A program made the translations under genes and the position numbers. The notes below the pieces were generated by a model. It had not been told where the DNA came from. It ran no database searches and worked only from the letters and a program-made list of their open reading frames with translations. Shown here in pieces: positions 7,564 to 16,123 of a stretch of DNA of 64,000 bases; the stretch's first letter is position 1; every line of letters begins with the position of its first letter. Origin of the DNA: an uncultured Muribaculaceae bacterium (GTDB lineage Bacteria > Bacteroidota > Bacteroidia > Bacteroidales > Muribaculaceae); contig CALUIB010000004.1 in the NCBI GenBank assembly GCA_944320595.1, positions 62,001-126,000 of the forward strand, read 5' to 3'.

Positions 7564-8595
7564 TTAGAATGCCAGGATTGGGCGGCAGTAGTCGTCGCCG
7601 TCAAACCAGTTGCACATGCATTCTATGAGGCCGTCGGTGCCTATGTTGATGATGTTCACCGACTCAGAGTCATAGGGCGTGGATGCCATCACACCCATAT
7701 ACGTGGGGGTGCCATAGCCGGGGGAGACTGGGGCGAACAGCTCCTTGTCGCTGTCGGGAATAAGTTGCATGGTGCTGTTGATGCAGTCGATAACATCATA
7801 GCTAACATTTTCCGAGCAATACCATGTGGCATCGTAGCCGTAGGTCTGCCACTCCTTCATGTACTCGGCCACTTCGCCGCCACACAGGTTGGCCATCATG
7901 TCCCACAGCTGCCCGGTGCTGGGCATGAACCAGCCGCTCGAAGTGGCAGGTGCCGGGAGGAAATCGTTGACCATCCAGTCGAATGCAGGCACCAGCTCCA
8001 AGTTGCCGGCATACTCGTCGAGTACCGTCTGTGTCTCGGCTCGTCCGTTCACGTTGGCATACCACGTTTCGGCCAGCTTTGCCGCATCAAGCAGGCTGAA
8101 GGGATAATCGGTGGTATAAAACGATGACATCTTGTCGGGGCCGTGCGCGAACTTCACCGCCATCACATACCCGTGGGTGTAACCTGCATCAATGTCGGTC
8201 TGCGCCATGCGCGACGGGTCGGTTTGGAACACTATCCCTATCACCGTCTTGCCCTCCACTGGTGCGGGTTTCTCCTCGGCCCACACGGGATTAAGCCCGT
8301 CGGCGTCGATGCTCACAAGTCCGCCGTCGCTCCAAGTGCCGTCGGAATAATAGTAGTCGCCCACCTTCGGCGGAACCACCCTTGGCGCCCGATATATGGC
8401 CGAAATGCCGGAAATGCTGTTTTCAGCCTGGTAGGTATCGCCCACAGCAAAGTCGCCACTTGCGGCATCACGCGAGAATGTCACGCTGCCTTCCACCTGC
8501 TGCGGCTCGCCTCCGGTGCGTTCTATCACGAATTGCGCCATTGCCTGTGTGCTCATAAGCGCAATGGCCGATATAAGGAGTATAGCTTTCTTCAT
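7564..8595 (-). CDS. Secreted protein with a FISUMP/DUF1566-like domain
   Basis: 343 residues with a clear signal peptide (MKKAILLISAIALMSTQAMA, cleavage before Q21). The C-terminal half has features of the C-lectin-like fold domains seen in DUF1566 and Fibrobacter major paralogous proteins: GWFMPSTGQLWDMMANL near residue 220, a Trp/Tyr-rich middle (ATWYCSEN) and the ending CRPILAF. These domains are usually extracellular; ligands are generally unknown. It lies 28 bases downstream of another secreted-protein gene on the same strand, so the two are probably one operon whose promoter is at 9169-9198. Confidence 0.7.
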   Translation of the reverse strand: MKKAILLISAIALMSTQAMAQFVIERTGGEPQQVEGSVTFSRDAASGDFAVGDTYQAENSISGISAIYRAPRVVPPKVGDYYYSDGTWSDGGLVSIDADGLNPVWAEEKPAPVEGKTVIGIVFQTDPSRMAQTDIDAGYTHGYVMAVKFAHGPDKMSSFYTTDYPFSLLDAAKLAETWYANVNGRAETQTVLDEYAGNLELVPAFDWMVNDFLPAPATSSGWFMPSTGQLWDMMANLCGGEVAEYMKEWQTYGYDATWYCSENVSYDVIDCINSTMQLIPDSDKELFAPVSPGYGTPTYMGVMASTPYDSESVNIINIGTDGLIECMCNWFDGDDYCRPILAF

Positions 8596-8623
8596 AATTT
8601 CCTTGATGTTACTGGATTGGTTA

Positions 8624-9103
8624 TTAACGCTTAATGAATTTCACCGAACTGTTGCCCACAGTGAGTATGTAGCACCCGGCCGACAGGCGGCTCACGTCGA
8701 TTGTGGCGTTGCCGTCGGCAGCCGTGGCCGTCATCACCACCTGCCCCGTAAGCGACGTGACCAAGATTTTAGAGCCTGCACGGCAGCCCGACACATCGAG
8801 CGTGGAGCTTGCCGCCGTGGGGAACACCGACAGCTCGCCGCCATCTGCGGCAAGGTGCTGCTCCACGCCGCTCACCGTCCGCAAGGCAAACGTGGCACGT
8901 GTAACGCCGTTAATCGTGCCGCTGTCATTTGTCACCACCGAGAAATGCTCGTCATCGTCGGCTGCAAGCAAGAAACTCACGTCTTCCATAGGAATACTTT
9001 GCCGTGTGTCGGTTTCAAGATACCACACATCTTCGGCCATCATTGTAGTTCCGGCAGTCATAAGCACCGCCGCGGCCAAAGCCAATTTACTGAATGTCTT
9101 CAT
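8624..9103 (-). CDS. Small secreted protein with T9SS-type tail
   Basis: 159 residues with signal peptide (MKTFSKLALAAAVLMTAGTT). The first half (DVWYLETDTRQSIPMEDVSF) looks like the short beta-rich module common in Bacteroidales surface proteins. The last ~70 residues match a Por-secretion/T9SS C-terminal sorting domain: LSVFPTAASSTLDVS, ILVTSLTGQVV, DVSRLSAGCYILTV and the basic end KFIKR. Such tails send proteins through the type IX system to the surface. It is the first gene of a two-gene unit with the FISUMP-like gene. Function unknown. Confidence 0.75.
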   Translation of the reverse strand: MKTFSKLALAAAVLMTAGTTMMAEDVWYLETDTRQSIPMEDVSFLLAADDDEHFSVVTNDSGTINGVTRATFALRTVSGVEQHLAADGGELSVFPTAASSTLDVSGCRAGSKILVTSLTGQVVMTATAADGNATIDVSRLSAGCYILTVGNSSVKFIKR

Positions 9104-9168
9104 AACTCTATAATTTGAAGTTTTTGAATATCAGCAACTCGTAATTATATTTTGTTGCCAATCGACGG

Positions 9169-9198
9169 CAAATTTAAATAAAATATTTTTAAACACAA
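9169..9198 (-). promoter_or_regulatory. Promoter of the secreted-protein pair
   Basis: Read leftward: TTG at 9198-9196, a 19-base spacer, TAAATTTG at 9176-9169. It lies 66 bases before the ATG at 9103 in an AT-rich region. Confidence 0.6.
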
Positions 9199-9307
9199 CA
9201 AATATACAATATTTTTATTTTTTCACACATCCCGCTTTAATGGACGGCACAGCCACCCAGTGGCGCATATCCTTTATCACAAACATTTGTAAAGAAGTTT
9301 TCTACGT

Positions 9308-9339
9308 TTTGCCTTTTTGCATAGATTGTTGTACCTTTG
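9308..9339 (+). promoter_or_regulatory. Promoter of the membrane protein/helicase genes
   Basis: TTTG at 9308-9311, 20-base spacer, TACCTTTG at 9332-9339. It ends seven bases before the ATG at 9347, so the message would be almost leaderless. Confidence 0.7.
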
Positions 9340-9346
9340 ATGCACT

Positions 9347-9634
9347 ATGGAAGATATGAATAATAAACAAGGCAGGCGGCCTCGCCTACCGCTGTGGTTC
9401 GGCATCACTGCGGCGGCATCGTTCATTCCCGTGCTTGCCTGGCCGTGGCTTATAGCCACAAGCGACGCACTCGACGACCCGGGCAACATGGTCAACCTGC
9501 TGTTGATAACTTTCCCAGTGTATGCCGTGCTGTCGATTTACCTCTCCTACCGCTGCATCGGCGACCGCCCATACCTTGCCGTGATACTCATCGCGCTGCT
9601 TTGGCTGTCGTTTGCGGCACTGTGGTTTTTATAA
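9347..9634 (+). CDS. Small inner-membrane protein
   Basis: 95 residues. A basic N-terminus (NNKQGRRPRLP) is followed by three hydrophobic segments at about 17-37, 48-67 and 74-95; the chain ends within the last one. No catalytic motif or recognised family. The helicase gene begins 16 bases downstream, so the two are probably co-transcribed from the promoter at 9308-9339. Confidence 0.6.
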   Translation: MEDMNNKQGRRPRLPLWFGITAAASFIPVLAWPWLIATSDALDDPGNMVNLLLITFPVYAVLSIYLSYRCIGDRPYLAVILIALLWLSFAALWFL

Positions 9635-9650
9635 ATAAAATATTATCGAA

Positions 9651-10994
9651 ATGAAAGAAAGCGAAATATTGCAACGCCTCAACGACCGATTGGGCATAAC
9701 CGGGCTTAACGCCATGCAGCAGGCCGTGACCCGCAGCTTTGAGGCCGGCGGCGACATGGTGCTGCTGTCGCCAACAGGCACCGGAAAGACCGTTGCCTAC
9801 CTGCTGCCGGTGCTGAAAGCCATGAAAGGCGACAACGGCACGGTGCAGTGCGCCATCATTGCCCCGTCGCGCGAACTTGTGCAGCAAATCGACGGCGTGG
9901 CTCGCGCCCTGGCCGGAGGCCAGCTGAAAATCACCTGCTGCTATGGCGGCCACAATGTCATCGACGAGAAAAACTCGCTCGCCGCCACTCCGGCGATAGT
10001 GATAAGCACACCCGGGCGGCTGCTCGACCACATCAACCGCGGACACATCGACGTGGACACGGTGCGGTTGCTGGTACTTGACGAGTTTGACAAGTCGCTC
10101 GAACTCGGTTTCCACGACGAAATGTCGCGCATACTGAAGCGCATGACACGGCTCACGCGCCGCCTGCTCACATCGGCCACGGCCATAAAGGATATGCCCG
10201 ATTTCTTGCGGCTCAACCGCCCAAACTATCTTGACTTCCTTGCCGACGATGGCAGCAAGCCGCTCGGCGGCAGGCTGAAGGTGTGGCAGGTGCAATCGCC
10301 CGAAAAAGACAAACTTGACACATTGCTGCGGCTGCTTGGCAACATTGCCGACGGGCGGACGATGATTTTCGTGAATTATCGCGAATCGGTGGAGCGCGTA
10401 TATGACTTCCTCGCCGACCACCATGTGCCTGCCACCTTTTACCACGGCGGGCTTGAACAAATCGACCGCGAACGCGCCGTGGCTCTTTTCAACAACGGCA
10501 CTTTCAAGATACTCGTCACCACCGACCTTGCCGCCCGCGGCTTAGACATAGCCGAAGTGAAAAACATAGTGCATTACCACCTGCCGTCGAGTGCCGAAGT
10601 TTTCACGCACCGCAACGGGCGCACGGCGCGCGTAGATGCATCGGGCGAGGCGTATGTGATAACCGGCCCTGGCGAACAGTTGCCGGCATACATTGCAATC
10701 GACGAGGAAAAGCTCCTCCCACCCGACACGGCCACAAGTGGTGGCCTGACGACGGCCCCAGCCATGGCATCGCTGCACTTCAACGCAGGTAAAAAGGAGA
10801 AAATATCGCGCGGCGACATCGTGGGTTTCCTATTGAAGAATAGCGACCTCGCTGCCGAAGAGATAGGCAGCATCGACCTGCACGACCACTATGCCATAGC
10901 GGCCGTCAAGGCCGAAAAGGCACAGAGCGCCCTGCAACAAATATCCACGCTGAAAATCAAGAACAAGCGGCTTAAAATCACCCTAATAAAATAG
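9651..10994 (+). CDS. DEAD-box RNA helicase, DbpA-like
   Basis: ATP-dependent RNA helicase, 447 residues. Motifs in order: Walker A SPTGTGKT (40-47), PSREL (72-76), STPGRLLDH, DEFD in place of DEAD (144-147), SAT (175-177), TTDLAARGLD and THRNGRTAR (near 325). The last ~75 residues (KEKISRGDIVGFLL...IGSIDLHDHYAIAAV) form a DbpA-type RNA-binding domain, the module that in DbpA recognises hairpin 92 of 23S rRNA. A role in large-subunit assembly follows by family. The Phe in motif II is seen in some Bacteroidota homologues and need not abolish ATPase activity. The hydrolase gene starts four bases after the stop. Confidence 0.9.
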   Translation: MKESEILQRLNDRLGITGLNAMQQAVTRSFEAGGDMVLLSPTGTGKTVAYLLPVLKAMKGDNGTVQCAIIAPSRELVQQIDGVARALAGGQLKITCCYGGHNVIDEKNSLAATPAIVISTPGRLLDHINRGHIDVDTVRLLVLDEFDKSLELGFHDEMSRILKRMTRLTRRLLTSATAIKDMPDFLRLNRPNYLDFLADDGSKPLGGRLKVWQVQSPEKDKLDTLLRLLGNIADGRTMIFVNYRESVERVYDFLADHHVPATFYHGGLEQIDRERAVALFNNGTFKILVTTDLAARGLDIAEVKNIVHYHLPSSAEVFTHRNGRTARVDASGEAYVITGPGEQLPAYIAIDEEKLLPPDTATSGGLTTAPAMASLHFNAGKKEKISRGDIVGFLLKNSDLAAEEIGSIDLHDHYAIAAVKAEKAQSALQQISTLKIKNKRLKITLIK

Positions 10995-10998
10995 CAAT

Positions 10999-12348
10999 AT
11001 GAAGAAACTACTCCTGCTCTCTGCCATGCTGCTTTCATGCGGCATTATATGTCTGGCCCAATCCCTTTCCGCCTCATGGAACGGGAAACTCACGCTTGGC
11101 CCGCAGTCGTTGACAATAGTGCTAAACATCGCAAGCGACGGCAGCTGCACCCTCGACAGCCCCGACCAGGGCGCAAAGGACATTCCGTGCGCCACGCAAT
11201 ACCTCTCGACCGACTCCATTCGGATAGACATCCCGGCAATCGGAGGCAGCTACTCGGCAAGGCTCACGGACGGCAAGCTCGTCGGCAACTTCGTCCAAAT
11301 GGGCTACTCGTTCCCACTTGAATTAGTCCCGGGTGAGGCAATCCCGGAACGTCCGCAGACACCCACCCCGCCGTTCGGTTACGAAACGAGGGAAGTGACA
11401 TTCGCCAATGCCGCGGCAGGTGTTACACTTGCAGGCACACTCACATTGCCGCAAGGGTGCGACCATAGCACCCCTGTGGTGCTGATGGTCACTGGCAGCG
11501 GGCTGCAAAACCGCGACGAAGAAATATTCAGCCACCACCCGTTTGCGGTAATCGCCGACCACCTTGCACAGCACGGCATAGCCTCACTGAGATATGACGA
11601 CCGTGGTTTTGGCCAATCGACTGGCGATGCATCGCGGGCAACAACCGCCGATTTCGGCGACGATGCAGCAGCCGGAATCAAATACTTGAAATCGCTCGGG
11701 CAATTTGGCCGCATAGGCATACTCGGGCATAGCGAAGGTGGCATGATAGCCTTCAGGCTCGCGGCACATGGCGACGTGGACTTTGCCGTGGCACTTGCCT
11801 CGCCTGCCATGCGCGGCGACAGCCTCCTGCTCGGCCAAAACAGGCTGTTGCTTGAACTCGGCGGCACACCCAGGCCGATAATCGACGGATACGTCCGCGC
11901 GCTATCCGAAGTGCTGGCCGCACGTGTCGCACCAAGCCGACAGCAAGGGAGCGCACTCGCTTTTGCCGACAGCGTGGCAACAGCCCAAGGCAGCAACCTG
12001 CCACAGGCCATGGTGGCCAACTTAGCCGAAGTGCTAAAAGAGTCAAACGTGTGGTTAGATTATTTCCTCACCTGCAACCCACGAGCCGACATTGCCGCCG
12101 CCAAATGCCCGGTGATGGCCATCGGCGGCAGCAAGGATATGCAAGTACCTGCGGAAAACCTTGAAATAATCAAGTCGCTGCTGCCAACGGATGAACGCAA
12201 CATGATAAAGGTGTATGACGGCCTCAACCACCTGCTACAGCACTGCGCCACAGGCAGCCCTGTGGAATACAACGCCATCACCGAGACCATCTCCCCCGAA
12301 GCCCTGCAAGACATGGCACTGTGGATAACCACGGCGGCAAAGCAGTAA
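10999..12348 (+). CDS. Exported alpha/beta hydrolase (S33/esterase type)
   Basis: 449 residues with a signal peptide (about 1-20, MLLSCGIICLAQS). A beta-rich N-terminal domain (about 22-120) precedes an alpha/beta-hydrolase domain. The nucleophile elbow is GHSEGG (Ser about 244), the acid is likely Asp in GGSKDMQVP and the base His in DGLNHLLQH. The oxyanion segment VTGSGLQNRDEE matches the EstD/serine aminopeptidase-like group. It is probably a periplasmic carboxylesterase of unknown substrate. It follows the helicase gene by four bases and converges on tadA. Confidence 0.85.
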   Translation: MKKLLLLSAMLLSCGIICLAQSLSASWNGKLTLGPQSLTIVLNIASDGSCTLDSPDQGAKDIPCATQYLSTDSIRIDIPAIGGSYSARLTDGKLVGNFVQMGYSFPLELVPGEAIPERPQTPTPPFGYETREVTFANAAAGVTLAGTLTLPQGCDHSTPVVLMVTGSGLQNRDEEIFSHHPFAVIADHLAQHGIASLRYDDRGFGQSTGDASRATTADFGDDAAAGIKYLKSLGQFGRIGILGHSEGGMIAFRLAAHGDVDFAVALASPAMRGDSLLLGQNRLLLELGGTPRPIIDGYVRALSEVLAARVAPSRQQGSALAFADSVATAQGSNLPQAMVANLAEVLKESNVWLDYFLTCNPRADIAAAKCPVMAIGGSKDMQVPAENLEIIKSLLPTDERNMIKVYDGLNHLLQHCATGSPVEYNAITETISPEALQDMALWITTAAKQ

Positions 12349-12359
12349 TCACTCCATTA

Positions 12360-12809
12360 TCAACGCTTGCCGCGGAAGAAATTGGTGACTAAGCGGCTGC
12401 ATTCGTCGGCAAGCACACCAGCGGTGACTTGTGTCTTCTTGTGGAACGGCGATGCACAATAAGTGTGATAGCCGCGCTTGTCGTCGGCCGCGCCATACAC
12501 CACCCTCCCCATTTGGCTCCAGGCTATGGCACCGGCGCACATCAGGCACGGTTCCACTGTCACATACAGAGTGCAATCGGTGAGGTACTTGCCGCCAAGG
12601 TAGCTCGTGGCCGCTGTTATGGCCTGCATCTCGGCATGTGCGGTGGGGTCGGTCAACGCCTCGGTGAGGTTGTGGGCACGTGCTATCGCCCTGCCACCGC
12701 ACACTACCACCGCCCCTATCGGCACTTCGTCGCGCATGGCAGCCTTCCGAGCCTCGTCTATCGCAAGGCGCATGAATTTCTCGTCTTCTTCGCTGCTATA
12801 ATTTTCCAT
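12360..12809 (-). CDS. tadA: tRNA-specific adenosine deaminase
   Basis: Zinc deaminase that converts A34 to inosine in the anticodon of tRNA-Arg(ACG). 149 residues from the ATG at 12809 (MENYSSEEDEKFMRLAIDEA). The cytidine-deaminase-fold active site is present: His58 and Glu60 in HAEMQAI, Cys88 and Cys91 in PCLMCAGA. The ending SPFHKKTQV...FFRGKR is typical of TadA. The start at 12809 leaves 20 bases after the comM stop; an upstream start at 12842 would overlap it. It is the last gene of a leftward GNAT-comM-tadA run. Confidence 0.92.
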   Translation of the reverse strand: MENYSSEEDEKFMRLAIDEARKAAMRDEVPIGAVVVCGGRAIARAHNLTEALTDPTAHAEMQAITAATSYLGGKYLTDCTLYVTVEPCLMCAGAIAWSQMGRVVYGAADDKRGYHTYCASPFHKKTQVTAGVLADECSRLVTNFFRGKR

Positions 12810-12829
12810 GTGTATCTTTTTCGCAGAGT

Positions 12830-14368
12830 TTATTTCGCCCAATTGTCGCGGTCGAGGTTGCGGTAGCTCAATGCCTCTTGCAGGTGCACCGACTTCACTT
12901 CTTCACTCCCGGCAAGGTCGGCGATGGTACGAGCCACCTTCAGAATGCGGTCGTATGCCCGAGCCGACATACTCAGGCGAGTCATTGCCTCCTTGAGCCG
13001 TTCAAGCCCTTCGGCATCGGGCTGCGCATACTTGCGTATGAGCCGCGACGTCATCTGCGCATTGCAATGCACGCCCTTCTCGCCACTGAACCGCCGCTGC
13101 TGCACATCACGCGCCCTGACCACTCGCTCGCGTATCGACGCACTGCTTTCCGACGGTACATTCGATGCCATGTCGTCGAATTGCACCGGCGACACCTCTA
13201 TCTGTATGTCGATGCGGTCGAGCAACGGCCCCGAAATCTTGCTAAGGTACTTGTGCACCGCGCCGGGAGGGCAGGTACACGGCTTGGTGGGATGACCGTA
13301 ATATCCGCACGGGCACGGGTTCATCGATGCCACCAGCATGAACGATGCCGGGTAATCGACCGAATACCGGGCTCGTGAAATTGTGATGTGCCGGTCTTCG
13401 AGCGGCTGGCGCATCACTTCCAGCACTTGGCGGCTGAACTCGGGCAACTCGTCAAGGAACAATATGCCATTGTGTGCAAGGCTTATCTCCCCCGGCGTGG
13501 GGTAAGTGCCACCGCCCACAAGAGCCACCGGCGAGATGGTGTGGTGCGGCGCACGGAACGGGCGGCGCGTCATGAGCGTGGCTCCGCGCTCCAGCTTGCC
13601 TGCCACCGAGTGTATCTTGGTGGTCTCAAGAGCCTCTTGCAGGCTCAACGGCGGCAATATCGACGGCAGCCGCTTGGCCATCATCGACTTGCCCGACCCT
13701 GGGCTGCCCACAAGTATTATGTTATGGCCTCCGGCGCAAGCCACCTCGAATGCACGTTTCACATTCTCCTGCCCGCGCACCTCCGAGAAGTCGAAATCAT
13801 AGTTTCCCACCGTGCGGAAAAACTCCTCGCGAGTGTTCACCACGGTAGGTTCAAGCCGGGCAGAACCGTTGAAGAAGTCTATCACTTCCTCCATTCGCTC
13901 CACCCCGTATATGTCGATGTTGTTTACCACGGCGGCCTCCTTCACATTGGCCCGTGGCACTATAAATCCCTCATAACCAAGCTCACGGGCTTTTATGGCC
14001 ATGGGCAATGCGCCGCGTATGGGCAGCACCGAACCGTCGAGCGACAGCTCGCCCATCATCATGAAACGCCCCAGGCGGCTGCCGTCAACCTTGCCATCGG
14101 CGGCAAGTATGCCCACGGCAAGCGGCAAGTCGTATGCGGCACCCTCCTTGCGCACGTCGGCAGGCGACATATTCACCACCACCTGCCGCCGAGGGAAGTT
14201 CTGCCCACACTGCTTCAAGGCCGTGCGAATGCGCTCGTGGCTCTCCTTCACAGCCGCGTCGGGCAGCCCCACTATGGTGTAGCCTATGCCAGTGTCCACC
14301 GCCACCTCGATGGTGACGATGATGGCATCGATGCCATGCACTGCAGCCCCATAAACCTTCGTAAGCAT
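12830..14368 (-). CDS. comM: YifB/ComM family AAA ATPase
   Basis: 512 residues. An N-terminal Lon-like S5 domain (ChlI, about 20-145) is followed by the Mg-chelatase-type AAA core with Walker A GSPGSGKSMM (about 222) and Walker B ILFLDELPEF (about 305), then the C-terminal Mg_chelatase_C domain (about 400-505, with LSMSARAYDRILKVARTIAD). ComM is a hexameric branch-migration helicase acting in natural transformation in other bacteria; here only the family is certain. A Cys-rich stretch CPCGYYGHPTKPCTCP (about 350-365), usual in the family, is present. It is encoded 62 bases after the GNAT gene across the repeat at 14400-14457. Confidence 0.93.
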   Translation of the reverse strand: MLTKVYGAAVHGIDAIIVTIEVAVDTGIGYTIVGLPDAAVKESHERIRTALKQCGQNFPRRQVVVNMSPADVRKEGAAYDLPLAVGILAADGKVDGSRLGRFMMMGELSLDGSVLPIRGALPMAIKARELGYEGFIVPRANVKEAAVVNNIDIYGVERMEEVIDFFNGSARLEPTVVNTREEFFRTVGNYDFDFSEVRGQENVKRAFEVACAGGHNIILVGSPGSGKSMMAKRLPSILPPLSLQEALETTKIHSVAGKLERGATLMTRRPFRAPHHTISPVALVGGGTYPTPGEISLAHNGILFLDELPEFSRQVLEVMRQPLEDRHITISRARYSVDYPASFMLVASMNPCPCGYYGHPTKPCTCPPGAVHKYLSKISGPLLDRIDIQIEVSPVQFDDMASNVPSESSASIRERVVRARDVQQRRFSGEKGVHCNAQMTSRLIRKYAQPDAEGLERLKEAMTRLSMSARAYDRILKVARTIADLAGSEEVKSVHLQEALSYRNLDRDNWAK

Positions 14369-14399
14369 AACCCTATTTAAACCTTGAGATTAACCTAAT

Positions 14400-14457
14400 T
14401 ATACCAATTAGACTAATTGGTATAATTCCTCATTCCTCATTCCTAACTCCTAATTCT
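14400..14457. repeat. Heptad/palindrome repeat, copy A
   Basis: Two parts. A palindrome of 11-bp arms (TATACCAATTA at 14400-14410, TAATTGGTATA at 14414-14424) abuts 7-base units ATTCCTC, ATTCCTC, ATTCCTA, ACTCCTA, ATTCTTT (14424-14457). The units run into the GNAT gene and supply its stop codon (14430-14432) and last residues. Related copies are at 18213, 50209, 57058 and 60414. Confidence 0.7.
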
Positions 14458-15584
14458 TTGACGTATGCCCGGCGGCGCTTGTTCTGGTGCGTCTCGAAGT
14501 ATTGCCACTGCGATTGCACTTTTTGATTGACTTCAAGCTCGGGATTGCTCTCGGCATATACGTAGCCGTTCTTTATGAAGCACGGAATAAGGTCGGTGAA
14601 TAGCAATGCGTTCACGCCCTTGCTTTGGTATTCGGGCTTTACGGCCACAAGCAGCAAGTCAACCACGTCGTTCTTACCACGCAAAGCTTTCAACAAGTGT
14701 ATCCAGCCAAAGGGGAATAGCCGCCCACGGCTCTTTATCAACGCCCTCGACATCGACGGCATGGCTATGCCCACTCCCACCAATTCACGGTTTTTGTCGA
14801 TGATGAGCGACACGTTTTCAAGCCTAAGCACCGGCAGATACATCTTTATGTAATGGTCTATCTGCCTTGGCGTGAGTGGCGAATAGCCATACAGTTGGTC
14901 GTATGCCTCGTTAATGAGCTTGAATATGGCTTGCCCGTAATCATTGACAATCTTCTTCGCACTGGTGTATTTTATGGTTTGCAGCTCATATTTGCGGCTT
15001 ATTATGTCGCTTATGCGCTTGTGCTTTTCGGGAATGCCCTCGGGAACGAAAATCTTGAATTCCACCCAGTCGATTTCCTTGTTGAAACCAAGAGCCTCGA
15101 TGTGACTCTCGTAATACGGGTGGTTATAAATCGTGGCCATGGTGCTCACTTGGTCGAAACCCTCCACAAGCAATCCCTCGGGATCCATGTCGGTGAAACC
15201 AAGCGGCCCCACAATCTGCGTCATGCCCTGCTCGCGCCCCCACTGCTCGATGGCGGCAAACAGCTTGGCACTGACCTCGCGGTCGTCGATGAAATCCACA
15301 AAGCCGAAACGCATTTCACGTTTGCCCGTCTTTGAGTTCACTGTATCGTTGATAATGCCAGCTATGCGCCCTACCGGCTTGCCGGCATCGTCAAATGCCA
15401 TGTAATACACGCTGCGGCAAAAGTCAAATGCCGGGTTGCGCTCGGGCAACAAGGTGTCAACCTCGTCGAGCACCAACGATGGCACATAATACGGGTTGCC
15501 CTTATAAAGCGTATCAATAGGAAAATGAACGAATTTAAGCAGTTCACGTTTTACCGGCTTTATTTCTCGAATTTCAATTGCCAT
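14430..15584 (-). CDS. GNAT-like N-acetyltransferase
   Basis: 384-residue cytoplasmic protein of a Bacteroidota group with two GNAT-like halves. The N-terminal half includes VGRIAGIINDTVN and GREQGMTQIVGPLGFTDMD; the C-terminal half includes VGVGIAMPSMSRAL and VKPEYQSKGVNALLF, which fits the acetyl-CoA loop. Substrate unknown. The final residues ELGVRNEE are encoded by the 7-bp repeat at 14424-14457, so the true ancestral end is probably near RAYVK. Likely transcribed with comM and tadA. Confidence 0.75.
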   Translation of the reverse strand: MAIEIREIKPVKRELLKFVHFPIDTLYKGNPYYVPSLVLDEVDTLLPERNPAFDFCRSVYYMAFDDAGKPVGRIAGIINDTVNSKTGKREMRFGFVDFIDDREVSAKLFAAIEQWGREQGMTQIVGPLGFTDMDPEGLLVEGFDQVSTMATIYNHPYYESHIEALGFNKEIDWVEFKIFVPEGIPEKHKRISDIISRKYELQTIKYTSAKKIVNDYGQAIFKLINEAYDQLYGYSPLTPRQIDHYIKMYLPVLRLENVSLIIDKNRELVGVGIAMPSMSRALIKSRGRLFPFGWIHLLKALRGKNDVVDLLLVAVKPEYQSKGVNALLFTDLIPCFIKNGYVYAESNPELEVNQKVQSQWQYFETHQNKRRRAYVKELGVRNEE

Positions 15585-15658
15585 GACTTACAGATTTTTA
15601 TGGCTGCAAATTTAGCTATAATTTGCAAACCGCAGCCCATCGTTACGTTTTTTTTGCA

Positions 15659-16111
15659 TTACCGGTTCAGGAAAACGAGAAGGACAAGCAGCACTGCAAT
15701 AATTGCCACAAGCCACCAATAAATGCCGCCCGACTTGCGCCGCTCCACGGCAAGCATCACGTCGCCAATCGTCGCGTATTCCCCACGGCAGCAGGCATCG
15801 GCAAAAAGTGCCACCCGGCGTGCGGCGTGCGGCATCGATGTTTCGAGCAGGTTGGCGACTATCGCCCCGTAGTCTTTAACATCGTCACACTCCCCGACAG
15901 TCGCGGCAGCATCGGCGGCATCCATGGGTTCAATCTCCACATAGCCTGTCTCGGAATCCACTTTTATATATTCCTCCTTCAGCCGGCCTTGTGGTAACGG
16001 CTGCTCGCTGCGCCACCGGGCAATAGCCTCGGGCAACTGCCTTAGCAGCACGTCACAAGCCGTCCGCGGGCTGTTCTGGCGCAAACCCAAATATTCCTTA
16101 ATAGGTATCAT
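15659..16111 (-). CDS. Tail-anchored hypothetical protein
   Basis: 150 residues. A soluble, acidic N-terminal part (1-125) is followed by one membrane segment near the C-terminus (WWLVAIIAVLLVLLVFL, about 130-147) and a two-residue tail. There is no signal peptide, so it should be anchored with the bulk in the cytoplasm. No family recognised. It is 12 bases after the zinc-ribbon gene and probably the third gene of the rnhA operon. Confidence 0.6.
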   Translation of the reverse strand: MIPIKEYLGLRQNSPRTACDVLLRQLPEAIARWRSEQPLPQGRLKEEYIKVDSETGYVEIEPMDAADAAATVGECDDVKDYGAIVANLLETSMPHAARRVALFADACCRGEYATIGDVMLAVERRKSGGIYWWLVAIIAVLLVLLVFLNR

Positions 16112-16123
16112 AAAATTTAGTAG

